Positions 55,381 to 63,715 of a stretch of DNA of 64,000 bases are shown here, piece by piece. The translations under genes were made by a program, and so were the position numbers. The DNA is from Methylococcaceae bacterium (GTDB taxonomy: Bacteria > Pseudomonadota > Gammaproteobacteria > Methylococcales > Methylomonadaceae), in contig JAKIUK010000007.1 in assembly GCA_021647585.1 (NCBI GenBank), positions 20,699 through 84,698 of the forward strand. Direction: 5' to 3'. The notes under the pieces are model-generated. The model was not told the origin of the DNA, ran no database searches, and saw only the letters and a program-made list of their open reading frames with translations. Position 1 is the stretch's first letter, and each line of letters starts with the position of its first letter.

Positions 55381-55398
55381 ACAGACCAACTAGTCTGT
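55381..55398. promoter_or_regulatory. TetR operator 1
   Basis: ACAGAC-CAACTA-GTCTGT: perfect 6-bp half-sites around a 6-base spacer, between the divergent gst-MMPL operon and tetR. A TATAAT at 55403-55408 lies just behind it, so the site overlaps the likely -35 region of the tetR promoter. Confidence 0.75.
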
Positions 55399-55414
55399 TT
55401 GATATAATACTAGT

Positions 55415-55432
55415 ACAAACCAACTAGTCTGT
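55415..55432. promoter_or_regulatory. TetR operator 2
   Basis: ACAAAC-CAACTA-GTCTGT repeats operator 1 with one changed base, 34 bases further on. Two nearly identical sites on either side of TATAAT indicate cooperative repression of both divergent transcripts, including autoregulation. Confidence 0.75.
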
Positions 55433-55467
55433 CTATAATAATCATAACTATTTTAGAGATCTATAAA

Positions 55468-56082
55468 ATGAAAACCGAACGCAACCCAGAAAACACACGC
55501 CATCGAATCCTTCAAGCTGCATTTCAGGAAATGCATAAACACGGCTATCAAGGCATGCGCATAGACCGGATATTAACCAAAACCGGTCTAAAAAAAGGTG
55601 CCCTTTACCATCATTTCTCCAGCAAACAAGTTCTGGGCTATGCCGTTTTGGAAGAAAGAATACAAAAGCGTATAACTGCTTTATGGATCGATCCGTTAAC
55701 TAGCTTTGCTGACCCTTTAGAAGGCATTCATACCTTATTTACTGAACTGGAAAATGACTGGGATGATGCGTTTTTTTCTTTAGGCTGCCCGTTAAACAAC
55801 CTAGCCCAAGAAATGTCACCGATTGATGACGGCTTTAGAAAAAGGATTCAGAACTTCTTTAAGTTTTGGCAAAAAGCGATAGCTGATGCGTTAAAAAAAG
55901 GGCAACGGCAAGGCATAGTAGATAGTTCTATCAATACTGAGAATTGCGCTCTATTCATTTTAGCGTCTATCGAAGGTGCATTAGGCATGACCAAAAACCA
56001 TCAAGACAAAGAAGTTTATTACATTTGCAGCAGAGAGTTAGAGCGCTATTTAAACACTTTGAAAGCAACATACACTCATTAA
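55468..56082 (+). CDS. TetR-family transcriptional repressor
   Basis: A 204-residue regulator. The N-terminal helix-turn-helix (TRHRILQAAFQEMHKHGYQG, RIDRILTKTGLKKGALYHHFSSKQVLGYAV) is typical of TetR. The C-terminal ligand domain is of the type often controlling GST and efflux genes (TetR_C, CALFILASIEGALGM). The divergent gst-MMPL operon and the two operator palindromes at 55381 and 55415 mark it as a local repressor; a third similar site before the SDR extends the regulon. Inducer unknown, perhaps a lipophilic compound. Confidence 0.93.
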   Translation: MKTERNPENTRHRILQAAFQEMHKHGYQGMRIDRILTKTGLKKGALYHHFSSKQVLGYAVLEERIQKRITALWIDPLTSFADPLEGIHTLFTELENDWDDAFFSLGCPLNNLAQEMSPIDDGFRKRIQNFFKFWQKAIADALKKGQRQGIVDSSINTENCALFILASIEGALGMTKNHQDKEVYYICSRELERYLNTLKATYTH

Positions 56083-56085
56083 AAT

Positions 56086-56200
56086 GATAACCAGAAACGG
56101 ACGCAAATTACCTATCACAGGTTACTCTCGATTTTGACGATTGTAAGTTGATTTAACAAACAGTGTCATGCCGACCACGGGAGGAATCTTGATATTATCA
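56086..56200. repeat. R3 element, copy b (partial)
   Basis: ACCTATCACAGGTTACTCTC, TTTTGACGATTGTAAGTTGA and AACAGTGTCATGCCGACCAC match the right-hand part of R3 (compare 63.7 kb in inverse orientation). The left end is not found. It follows the tetR stop codon. Confidence 0.6.
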
Positions 56201-56214
56201 GACTCATCTTTTCT

Positions 56215-56800
56215 ACTACAAATATGCTGTCGGCTCAACACGACAGATGTCTCAATTTGTCGCACACGCTAATAAATCACATAAAAACTAATTATTTCAA
56301 TTAGTTAAGTATATATAAAATAAAATTCAGTTTAAAATTCCAATACTAACTACACCCATCGTAATCTTTAACTTACTTTTGTCGGGCAGTTGAGACATTT
56401 TGAAATAAATACCCATATTTCTAGCACTATTATCCTAGAAAAATCAGTTGGATCACGGATTTTAGCACAACCCATTGATTCCACAGAACTTCACAGAAAA
56501 GTGCTCCTGGCTTTTTCTGCATTCACCACCTCCATGTGGTTCTAAAAAATGCCCACCTAACCTAATGGGTGAGGCTAAGATTTTTTCAAAGCACTGTGAA
56601 ATCAATGGATTGCACTATAATCTCGCGCCCAACTGATCTTTCTAGGATTATTCCATTGCAAATTCGCAGACATCAGGAATAATCGCACGTCATACAATTA
56701 CAAAAACAATGGCACATAAACTGCTTTAGTTTTACTGCTAGCTAGCAATTAATTTATTTTTCTTTCAAATGACGCTGAAGATAAATTAAGCAAATAACAA
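56215..56800 (+). other. Gene-less copy of the PKD-gene leader (R5, copy 2)
   Basis: Similar blocks in the same order as at 46390-46770: TGTCGGCTCAACACGAC, AATTAGTTAAGTATA, TTTGTCGGGCAGTTGAGACA (56378-56397), and TACTGCTAGCTAGCAATTAA. An R1 element (56434-56646) interrupts it. After it there is no gene, only a terminator at 56886, so a gene between leader and terminator may have been lost. The similarity was judged by eye and is partial. Confidence 0.5.
56434..56646. repeat. R1 element, copy D (long form)
   Basis: A 213-bp copy, same orientation as copy A, ends CCTAGAAAAATCAGTTGG and CCAACTGATCTTTCTAGG, target duplication ATTAT (56429-56433 and 56647-56651). It is nearly identical to copy A, including the extra internal segment with GTGCTCCTGGCTTTTTCTGC. 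Confidence 0.92.
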
Positions 56801-56885
56801 CTAAGGTATGACACTCACTCACACACAATAATTTAGAGTGGAAAATTTAAACTTTCTTTTTATAGCTTGGTTGTTTTAACAGGAT

Positions 56886-56914
56886 CGGCGGTAACTTCGT
56901 TACCGCCGGTTTTT
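56886..56914 (+). terminator. Orphan Rho-independent terminator
   Basis: A perfect 10-bp stem CGGCGGTAAC / GTTACCGCCG with a 3-base loop, then GG and five T residues. No gene precedes it on the plus strand after tetR (800 bases away). It is paired here with the leader copy upstream. Confidence 0.85.
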
Positions 56915-57041
56915 ATACATACAGTAGCAATATGATATTCAGTAAAGTCTGAAATTAATGCACCCTCTGTTGGATGAATAGTTCACAACATAAATGTGCA
57001 TATATCATCGCGAATTTTTTTAAATCGTATGATTAAGTAAT

Positions 57042-57203
57042 CCTAGAAAAATCAGTTGAGCGCAGAATTATAGTGCAAGATATTGGTTTCTCAGTGCTTT
57101 AAAAAAATCTGAGCTTCACCCATAGGTTAAGCGGGAATTTTTTTGAAGTGCTGAGGAATCAAGAGCTTGTGCTAGAATCCGTGATCCAACTGATTTTTCT
57201 AGG
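57042..57203. repeat. R1 element, copy E (short form)
   Basis: A 162-bp copy in reverse orientation (like copy B), ends CCTAGAAAAATCAGTTGA and CCAACTGATTTTTCTAGG, target duplication GTAAT (57037-57041 and 57204-57208). It is only 395 bp from copy D. Confidence 0.92.
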
Positions 57204-57420
57204 GTAATGCGCACAGAATAAGTTGGGCAATTAGCGTGGTATTTTTTGTATTCTAAGGCGTAGCAATAGGCGCGAAGCATATGGATGTGCAAGTGTCGCT
57301 GGAAGCAGGATGCTGGTGCGGCCATAGCAAGCTACGTAACTTTTGCTACAACGAAGGAGACAGGTAAATTGTTCAAGTCATTCTGTGCACGTACCTAAGT
57401 TATAGAAAACGGTGAAACCA

Positions 57421-57606
57421 ATGCAATCACAAACAAGCAACAACTGCCCAAATATAGTAGAAACAACCCTGTCAGAATTTAATGGTCATAGTATCTATGG
57501 ATTAGAATTAATTCTGGATGATTTTTACAAAAAAAACCAAGACACAACTAAAAAAAACGCTCCTGATAATATTGATTGGTTTGGCCTGTCTGACCTGAGT
57601 ATGTGA
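57421..57606 (+). CDS. Possible small protein, unknown
   Basis: A 61-codon frame from ATG at 57421 (QSQTSNNCPNIVETTLSEFN to NIDWFGLSDLSM); a GTG nine bases upstream is an alternative start. It has no recognisable domain, no signal peptide and no convincing ribosome-binding site. It ends 212 bases before thrB. Codon use is plausible for the genome, but it may be chance. The 57210-57420 stretch before it (SLEAGCWCGHSKLRNF-like translation) resembles a fragment near 61.1 kb. Confidence 0.3.
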   Translation: MQSQTSNNCPNIVETTLSEFNGHSIYGLELILDDFYKKNQDTTKKNAPDNIDWFGLSDLSM

Positions 57607-57818
57607 GAACGAATCGATACATATACCCTTCTGGCTCTGGGGAACAAAAGTAACGCTCATCATAAAAACGTATAGATTAAGTATCGCGTAGCAGCTTTGA
57701 CCTGTATGATGGATTCGAATTTTCGGCTTATCTCAAACACATTCTCTAATGTATCTGTACATAATCCGGTAGCGAATCTCGCTTTTTTAGAAAAGATACA
57801 AATAAACGTAACGAGTAC

Positions 57819-58760
57819 ATGTCAGTTTACACCCATGTCAACCAGCGGCAAATTGAAGACTTTTTAAGCATTTATTCACTAGGAACTTTAATTCACTACA
57901 CAGGGATACAAGCTGGAATAGTAAATACCAATTACCTCATAGCCACCACTCACGGGGAGTTTATTTTAACCCTCTTTGAATCATTAACAGTGAAAGAACT
58001 TCCCTGTTTTTTAATATTGCTAGATCATCTTTGCCACAATAATTTCCCCGCACCCCAACCTCAAACTTGTAAAGCAGGCCACAAACTCAGTAGTTTAAAT
58101 GGAAGGCCAGCCGCATTATTTAAATGCTTACCAGGCCAATCTATTGACAACCCATCAATTGTACAATGCTCTGAACTGGGTGAATACCTGGCAAAACTAC
58201 ACTTGTGCTGTAAACATTATAATATCAATAGACAAAATCCAAAAAACCTCGCTGGCAGCCAATCAGTATTTAACAAAATAAAATCGCAGTTAACAAAAGA
58301 TGACATTGCCTTACTCAATTCTGAACTAAACTTTCAATCAACTTATGTTCTTCCTGAATTACCTAGAGGAATTATTCATGCCGATTTATTTAAAGACAAC
58401 GTTTTATTTGAACGGGGACGTATCAGCGGAATTGTAGATTTTTACGACTCATGTACTGATTATTTTATATTTGATATAGCTGTTACATGTAATGATTGGT
58501 GCGTAGAAAAAGAAACTATTAATCAACAAAAACTTAATACATTTTTATCAGGTTACCAAAAACGCAGACTCTTACATGATGATGAGGTAATGCACTTACC
58601 TGTTTTTCTTAGACTTGCCGCTTTACGGTTTTGGCTATCAAGGCTTGAACATCAACTTAAGCCAAAGGCTGGAGAACTCACTTTATTAAAAGACCCATTG
58701 GAATTTCGTCACTTACTTGAGTATTACAGAGCAAATACCTTGATCGTAGACATTCAATGA
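57819..58760 (+). CDS. thrB: Homoserine kinase (ThrB, APH-type)
   Basis: Phosphorylates homoserine in threonine synthesis. The 313-residue protein is the Pseudomonas-type ThrB with an aminoglycoside-phosphotransferase fold, not the GHMP type of enterics. Motifs: IQAGIVNTNYLIATTHGEFILTL (nucleotide loop), PRGIIHADLFKDNVLFERG (catalytic Asp, HxDLxxDN) and GIVDFYDSCTDYFIFDIAV (DFD/DFY metal site). Its stop overlaps the start of the next gene (ATGA). In Pseudomonas a DUF2782 gene precedes thrB; here that family is at 40.6 kb. Confidence 0.95.
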   Translation: MSVYTHVNQRQIEDFLSIYSLGTLIHYTGIQAGIVNTNYLIATTHGEFILTLFESLTVKELPCFLILLDHLCHNNFPAPQPQTCKAGHKLSSLNGRPAALFKCLPGQSIDNPSIVQCSELGEYLAKLHLCCKHYNINRQNPKNLAGSQSVFNKIKSQLTKDDIALLNSELNFQSTYVLPELPRGIIHADLFKDNVLFERGRISGIVDFYDSCTDYFIFDIAVTCNDWCVEKETINQQKLNTFLSGYQKRRLLHDDEVMHLPVFLRLAALRFWLSRLEHQLKPKAGELTLLKDPLEFRHLLEYYRANTLIVDIQ

Positions 58761-59743
58761 CACATGCTTACCAACTCAGAAATATCGAATATGCATATGA
58801 CAAGACCCTGGCATTATCGATAGCAGAACTAAACATACAGGCTAATAAAGTCACCGCTTTAATAGGCCCTAATGGTTGCGGCAAAAGCACATTGCTTAGC
58901 TTGCTGGCATTCTTACAAAAAAACCAGCAAGGTCAGATTAATTTTTTCTCTGAAAAGGCGAGTCATAAGGCTATCCCCAGGTTCATTAAACGTATTGCAT
59001 TTCTACCACAAAAACCCTACATGCTTAGAGGAACAGTAACAGAAAATCTTAATTTAACCCTAAAATTTCATAACATTAAAAATAACCGCCCAGCACAAAT
59101 CAACACGGCTCTGGAAACATTAAATATTAGGCATCTCAGTCATTTACCCGCAAAAACACTATCAGGAGGTGAACTGCAAAAAGTTGCACTGGCTCGTGCA
59201 ATTATCACTAACCCCGATGTTTTATTAATGGACGAACCCTTTAGCTATCTTGACCACAACAGCGAACAGTTATTTGAACAATTTATTCGTCTGTATAACA
59301 AAGGAAGCGATAAGACCCTGATATTCAGCACTCATAATAGGCTACAAGGCCTAGCAATTGCAGATAATGTTATTTCTTTAGTTAAAGGAGAATTAGTCAA
59401 TAGTCCATTGATAAACCTGTTTCATGGTTCAAGCAAAAATCTGATATTTGATACTGGAAAAATTCAACTCATGTTAACGGATAATTCCGAGGAATATCAG
59501 CATGTTTCTATTGCGCCAGATGAAATTGTGTTATCAAGAGACCCCCTGGTTTCTAGCATGCGAAATCAATACCGAGGCAAAGTCACTGCCATTGCAGATG
59601 AATCAGGCAAAATAAGGGTCACAGTTTTAGCCGGCGAAATATTTCAGGTCTTGATTACGCCTCAGGCGCTAAATGAGCTTGAAATTTCTTTAGCTGATCA
59701 GCTATGGGTTAATTTCAAATCCAACTCCATTCTGGCTTTTTAA
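58757..59743 (+). CDS. ABC transporter ATP-binding protein with TOBE-like C-terminus
   Basis: A 328-residue importer-type ATPase. Walker A GPNGCGKSTLLSLL, Q-loop LPQKPYMLRGTV, signature LSGGELQKVALARAI, Walker B VLLMDEPFSYLDH and H-loop FSTHNR. The last 70 residues (YRGKVTAIADESGKIRVTVL ... LADQLWVNFKSNSILAF) form a TOBE-like domain, as in tungstate or molybdate importers (TupC/ModC). It overlaps thrB by 4 bases (ATGA). No permease or binding protein is in the window, so either they are elsewhere or it has another role. Confidence 0.88.
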   Translation: MTHAYQLRNIEYAYDKTLALSIAELNIQANKVTALIGPNGCGKSTLLSLLAFLQKNQQGQINFFSEKASHKAIPRFIKRIAFLPQKPYMLRGTVTENLNLTLKFHNIKNNRPAQINTALETLNIRHLSHLPAKTLSGGELQKVALARAIITNPDVLLMDEPFSYLDHNSEQLFEQFIRLYNKGSDKTLIFSTHNRLQGLAIADNVISLVKGELVNSPLINLFHGSSKNLIFDTGKIQLMLTDNSEEYQHVSIAPDEIVLSRDPLVSSMRNQYRGKVTAIADESGKIRVTVLAGEIFQVLITPQALNELEISLADQLWVNFKSNSILAF

Positions 59744-59779
59744 ATTCAAGAATACCCAAATAATGCCGATAAACCCATC

Positions 59780-60049
59780 ATGAAAAAGATAAAATTACCT
59801 AACCCCGCTGTTTTAATTGTTGGCAGTATGGGGGCCTTTTGGATAGCAGATATTATTAACCCTGGTTTTAACCCAGTCGGGGTAATGATTTTGTTCTTGA
59901 TTCCGGTTTTAATTTTCGAGTTTTTATATCCTCAACCCGAACTAGAGCAACTACTGCAACCCGCTCCCACAAACCCTATTGAAGAATCACCCCCGGAACA
60001 ACCCGTCTCAGGTGAACTCCTTGATGAACCTCCAATCGAGGAAGCTTAA
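59780..60049 (+). CDS. Small two-helix membrane protein with proline/glutamate tail
   Basis: An 89-residue protein with two hydrophobic segments (NPAVLIVGSMGAFWIADIIN and VGVMILFLIPVLIFEFLY) joined by a short NPGFNPV turn, then a tail rich in Pro and Glu. No family recognised. It follows the ABC ATPase gene by 36 bases on the same strand and is probably in one operon with thrB and the ATPase. Confidence 0.65.
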   Translation: MKKIKLPNPAVLIVGSMGAFWIADIINPGFNPVGVMILFLIPVLIFEFLYPQPELEQLLQPAPTNPIEESPPEQPVSGELLDEPPIEEA

Positions 60050-60263
60050 GCCTTGATATAAAACTCACCTGATTACTTATGAGTTGTCGCCATGTTATAT
60101 TAATTAAAATGCCTATTAATCAAGCACAGGCAATTAACTTTATTAAAATTTTCAAATATTATTTCAGACACCGTATTTGTTGAATAACCCTGTTAAATGT
60201 ATTTTTATCTGACAAAACAAACATAAATTCTTTATAGTTTTAAAATAATTATAATTGTTGGAT

Positions 60264-60390
60264 AATTCTGCTTTGTCACATTTGGATGAAAACCTTCATA
60301 AGGTGCGTTGTACACTAAAAATTTGTTTTGTTATTCAATTCCGGCCATGGTGCATATAACGCATCCTACATTTAATAATTTGACAATCGT
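60264..60390. repeat. R2 element, copy d (degenerate)
   Basis: AATTCTGCTTTGTCACATTT ... AATTTGACAATCGT, with AAGGTGCGTTGTACACT and ATGGTGCATATAACGCATCC inside. More diverged than copies a-c. It lies in the 1.4-kb gap between the small membrane protein gene and the V4R gene. From 60391 to 60653 I see no gene or structure. Confidence 0.65.
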
Positions 60391-60661
60391 CAATGTCGAG
60401 CTGAGGTCGCGATAACTTAATGGTTATTTTTATATCATGACGCAAGCTCATGGCAAGCTGGAAAAGATTAAGTTAGTTCAAAGTTTTTTAAGGTTTTAGG
60501 ACATCGCTGTTTCACAACAGTAGCTGCTTATAATGCCAAGAAAATAGAAATGCTCTGGTTTTGGATACAAAAAAATAATTCGAATGACTTTGTAGTCATA
60601 GCACGACAACGCCGTAATGATAACAAACAAACAAAAATTATATATTGATAACATAGTGTTA

Positions 60662-60846
60662 CCTAATTACCCATGAGTCTCCGCCTTATAGATGAGAAAA
60701 ACGGTGACACCTTACACACCGTCATCCCCGAGGTCTTTTATCGGGAATCTATTCATGCAAAAAACAGATTCCTGCTAAGAGAATGCAGGAATGACAGGCT
60801 GTGTGGTTACTTTTTTCAAAATGGCGGAAGCTCATGGGTAATCAAG
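60662..60846. repeat. R4 inverted-repeat element, copy b
   Basis: Exactly 185 bp, inverse orientation to copy a. Ends CCTAATTACCCATGAG and CTCATGGGTAATCAAG, target duplication TAGTGTTA (60654-60661 and 60847-60854). It shares nearly all of the sequence of copy a, including GATGAGAAAAACGGTGACAC. Confidence 0.93.
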
Positions 60847-61071
60847 TAGTGTTATGATATTTATGAATATGTTTTAAACTATTGTATTTTTTAACAAAAC
60901 CAATTATTTGTCATAGAATTTATAACTTGTCGGGTAATTGAGACACATTAACAGAATTCGAGGCGGTTAATTCTTTTTTTGAATATTAAAAAGATGTACT
61001 TATCCTCTGTTTTATACTTCGCGCGGTCACAGAAGCGAAATTTATAACGAGTTTTTTTGTCAATAGCAAGA

Positions 61072-61274
61072 CGCTGGAATGGGCGCATAGCAAACTACAC
61101 AACCATTTCAGCAACAAAGTCTATTGGCAAAAACGACCGATAAAAATCCGCATCCGTGACCGCGTGGAGCATATTAGTGTTGCGGGTGATTTATTCATGG
61201 TGTATAAATTGCATGAACATAAAGAAGTCACATTGTTAATAGTATTACTTCTACTTATTCTACATTTTGAATAA
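61072..61274 (+). pseudogene. Possible gene fragment
   Basis: One frame is open to TAA at 61274 and reads EWAHSKLHNHFSNKVYWQKR, IKIRIRDRVEHISVAGDLFM and VYKLHEHKEV, which looks like protein rather than chance. Similar translation (LEAGCWCGHSKLRNF) occurs near 57.3 kb on the same strand. No start codon or ribosome-binding site fits, so it would be the tail of a broken gene or a repeat-derived sequence. Family not recognised. Confidence 0.3.
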
Positions 61275-61373
61275 AAATTTTGGTAGTGCTTTGCACACAC
61301 CAAAAAGTGTTGTTTTGCTATTCCATGATCACCGTGGTGCGTATAACACACCATTTAATAATTTGACAAAGTA
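61251..61373. repeat. R2 element, copy e (degenerate)
   Basis: Right end AATTTGACAAAGTA and GTGGTGCGTATAACACACCA are clear R2 sequence; the left end (TACTTATTCTACATTTTGAA) is weak. It lies just upstream of the V4R gene. Confidence 0.6.
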
Positions 61374-61478
61374 AAACCAACACCATAAGCTTACCTCATA
61401 CTTTGGATTTACAATAGCACTATTAAAAATACGGCTATCCTTACCTTGTCCTACCCCATTCATTTCAGGAATAAACCT

Positions 61479-61985
61479 ATGAATCAAATGCAAGCATTAA
61501 CTCATGTTAGTCGTCCTGAGCTGGGAAATACAATTCCTGTCTCAGTATTTCGAATTTTTCGTCAATTTTCTGCCCATTATGGTGAAGATATCCTGGGTGA
61601 AAAAGGAGTCCGGTCGGTTTTCACCTACGCAGGACGCGAATTGGGTATGGATATCGGTCAACAACTTTATACTGAAGACCTTTCAGAATATTTAATGCGG
61701 GTCAAACAATATGTTTTTGATTCTAGTATTGGTATCTTAACGCTAGCTGAAGATTTAAGTACTGACGACAAAATGGTTCTTCAACTTGGGGAATGTGTAA
61801 CCTGTTCAGGAATGCCAAACATTGGCCAAAAGATTTGTTTTTTTGAAGTAGGCCTGGTTGCAGGAATAGTCGAAACCTATACCAAAAAAGAAGTCTTCGC
61901 GTATGAAACTAAATGTAACGCCAATGGTGATGACTGCTGTGAAGTGACCGTTGAATTAGATCCGGTAAAAATGTATTTTAACTAA
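61479..61985 (+). CDS. V4R domain protein (4-vinyl reductase type)
   Basis: A 168-residue protein with the V4R fold, a small-molecule-binding domain known from BchJ and from regulators such as XylR/DmpR. Conserved pieces: RSVFTYAGRELGMDIGQQL, LQLGECVTCSGMPNIGQKIC, FFEVGLVAGIVETYTKKEVF and the C-terminal ETKCNANGDDCCEVTV with its cysteines. The frame opens 11 codons earlier at a TTG, but AGGA at 61468 points to the ATG at 61479 as start. No output domain follows in this gene; the next gene is a diguanylate cyclase. Confidence 0.85.
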   Translation: MNQMQALTHVSRPELGNTIPVSVFRIFRQFSAHYGEDILGEKGVRSVFTYAGRELGMDIGQQLYTEDLSEYLMRVKQYVFDSSIGILTLAEDLSTDDKMVLQLGECVTCSGMPNIGQKICFFEVGLVAGIVETYTKKEVFAYETKCNANGDDCCEVTVELDPVKMYFN

Positions 61986-62065
61986 ATCCATCGTCCTGTT
62001 TAATCTCTATGTTTGTTGTATTATAAATGTGGAGACTAGATAATAAAATGATATTTCTTTTAGAG

Positions 62066-62173
62066 AGGGGGTGAGTACTTAGCTCCTCTACCTGCCATAT
62101 CTTGTATTATTACCAATTGTAACCTGGGGTATTTTTTGCTCTGATCATTGGCCCTGTGCTAAGTACTCCCCCT
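62066..62173 (+). other. Unassigned 108-bp inverted-repeat structure
   Basis: AGGGGGTGAGTACTTAGC (62066-62083) pairs with GCTAAGTACTCCCCCT (62158-62173) over about 15 bp with one bulged T, enclosing 74 bases that contain CCTGCC/GGCC and TTACAATTGGTAA-type pairings. It sits in the 600-bp gap between the V4R and GGDEF genes and may be a structured RNA or the terminal repeats of a short element. It has no recognisable SRP, 6S or 5S signature. The rest of the gap (62174-62586) shows nothing beyond A+T-rich sequence. Confidence 0.45.
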
Positions 62174-62586
62174 TTAGTTTAGTTTATTTCATTGATCCAT
62201 TTTGAATGAATCTTTTTTATGTTGCACTAAAGCAACCCCCCCTAGCTGTATTTTAGAGTAAAATCGTATTTAGGTACGTGATCTAATAGTCTATTTAATA
62301 CCTCTGTTTTATATAAAACCCTGTACCCTAATACATAAGTTCATTTTTTAGCTCATATATTACGTTAAAATTTGACTTGCATTCCATTGTGATCTACATT
62401 TTTAATTGAATTCAATACAAATTGTAGTCAAACTTTGCCATATATTTATCAAGTTTCTATCTATCCCTACTATTTTTTTTCGTTTACAGGGAATGATTCT
62501 ATAGCAAGCGATTTGTTGATTTGCCTTCTTTTCTTTGACTAGCTAGTTATATTTAAATGTAATAACTTAACAGTAAGATAAAAAAC

Positions 62587-63615
62587 ATGACCTTCATTAC
62601 CGATTACGAATATACCGAAGAACAGAACGGACATTTTTTACGACATATCCTACAGTTCATTACTAAAAATAATATATCCCCAACACCGTTAAACTATGCT
62701 ATTTGCTATGAATATATTAGCGGTAGTAATAGTCACTTAATCTCTGCCGTTGATAGACTCATCAAAGAAAAAAATACTATCGACAATGAATCTGCCATCA
62801 TATTGTATAAAAAATATATATGTGACATAACCTTTGAGTCTTTCGATAAAATCAATCAGGAATTACAATCACTGATCAATCATACACGCGATACCTTAGA
62901 TGAAACTAGCCAAAAAGCTTCCGATGCTGGGGTTAATTTTGAAGAACAAGCGGCTTCAATTGCATCAGCAACCAATACCGAAGATATAACCCGTGTAATC
63001 GCAGATATTGTTGCTGAAACTAAAGGATTGGCGAATGTAAGTCAAACGCTAAAATCTGATTTGGATTCCGCTAACCTAGAAATGGAACAGCTACGATTAG
63101 AATTAGCACAAGTAAGGGAAGCTGCCGATACGGATGCTTTAACCGGCTTGTTAAACCGTGGTACTTTTGACAGGAGTCTTAACAGTTTATTGGAGCAACC
63201 TGATAGGTCAGAAGCATGCTTATCAATGTTAGATCTGGATTATTTTAAGAAAATAAACGACAACTTTGGACATCAGGTTGGCGATAGTGTGCTCAAATTT
63301 ACTGCTAAAATTTTAAAAAAACATGCAGAGTCACACCACCTGGCAGTTCGCTATGGAGGAGAAGAACTGGCTATCATTATGCCAAACACTACGCTTAAAA
63401 AAGCCTCGGAAATTTCAGAAAAAATCAGATCATCCCTGGAAAATAGTAACTTAAAGAAAAGAAACAGCAATGAATCTATAGGCAAGGTCACGGTATCGAT
63501 TGGCATTTCCAGCTTAAAAAGCAATGATACCGTCGAAGACTTTATCATGCGTGCTGACAATGCTTTATACAAAGCAAAAGAAACCGGCCGCAATAGAGTG
63601 ATTACAGAAGCTTGA
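62587..63615 (+). CDS. Diguanylate cyclase (GGDEF domain)
   Basis: A 342-residue protein. Residues about 1-170 are helical with no membrane segment and include a coiled coil just before the catalytic domain (LKSDLDSANLEMEQLRLELAQV). The GGDEF domain begins DTDALTGLLNRGTFDRSL and has MLDLDYFKKINDNFGHQVGD (metal site) and the active-site RYGGEELAIIMP at about 255-266, so cyclic di-GMP synthesis is expected. The usual RxxD inhibitory site five residues upstream is absent (AESHH), so feedback inhibition by product is unlikely. It is cytosolic. Confidence 0.95.
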   Translation: MTFITDYEYTEEQNGHFLRHILQFITKNNISPTPLNYAICYEYISGSNSHLISAVDRLIKEKNTIDNESAIILYKKYICDITFESFDKINQELQSLINHTRDTLDETSQKASDAGVNFEEQAASIASATNTEDITRVIADIVAETKGLANVSQTLKSDLDSANLEMEQLRLELAQVREAADTDALTGLLNRGTFDRSLNSLLEQPDRSEACLSMLDLDYFKKINDNFGHQVGDSVLKFTAKILKKHAESHHLAVRYGGEELAIIMPNTTLKKASEISEKIRSSLENSNLKKRNSNESIGKVTVSIGISSLKSNDTVEDFIMRADNALYKAKETGRNRVITEA

Positions 63616-63715
63616 TAGTTAATCCTTAATATAATAACTTACCCTCAATGTCATCAAGGTACAGCCAATTAACCCCCCGGTCATTCCATGCTGTTTTTAA
63701 CTGTTTTTAATGATC

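Noticed and set aside
57116..57325. 69-codon minus-strand frame
   Set aside because: It lies mostly within R1 copy E and is a translation of the repeat.
60391..60653. Possible coding remnant (frame reading FTTVAAYNAKKIEMLWFW)
   Set aside because: Short, no start, no recognisable family, and no second copy in the window.
62066..62173. 4.5S SRP RNA, 6S RNA or 5S rRNA at this structure
   Set aside because: The GGAAGGAAGCAGCC core of 4.5S RNA is absent, the length and bubble of 6S do not fit, and there are no 5S rRNA conserved loops.
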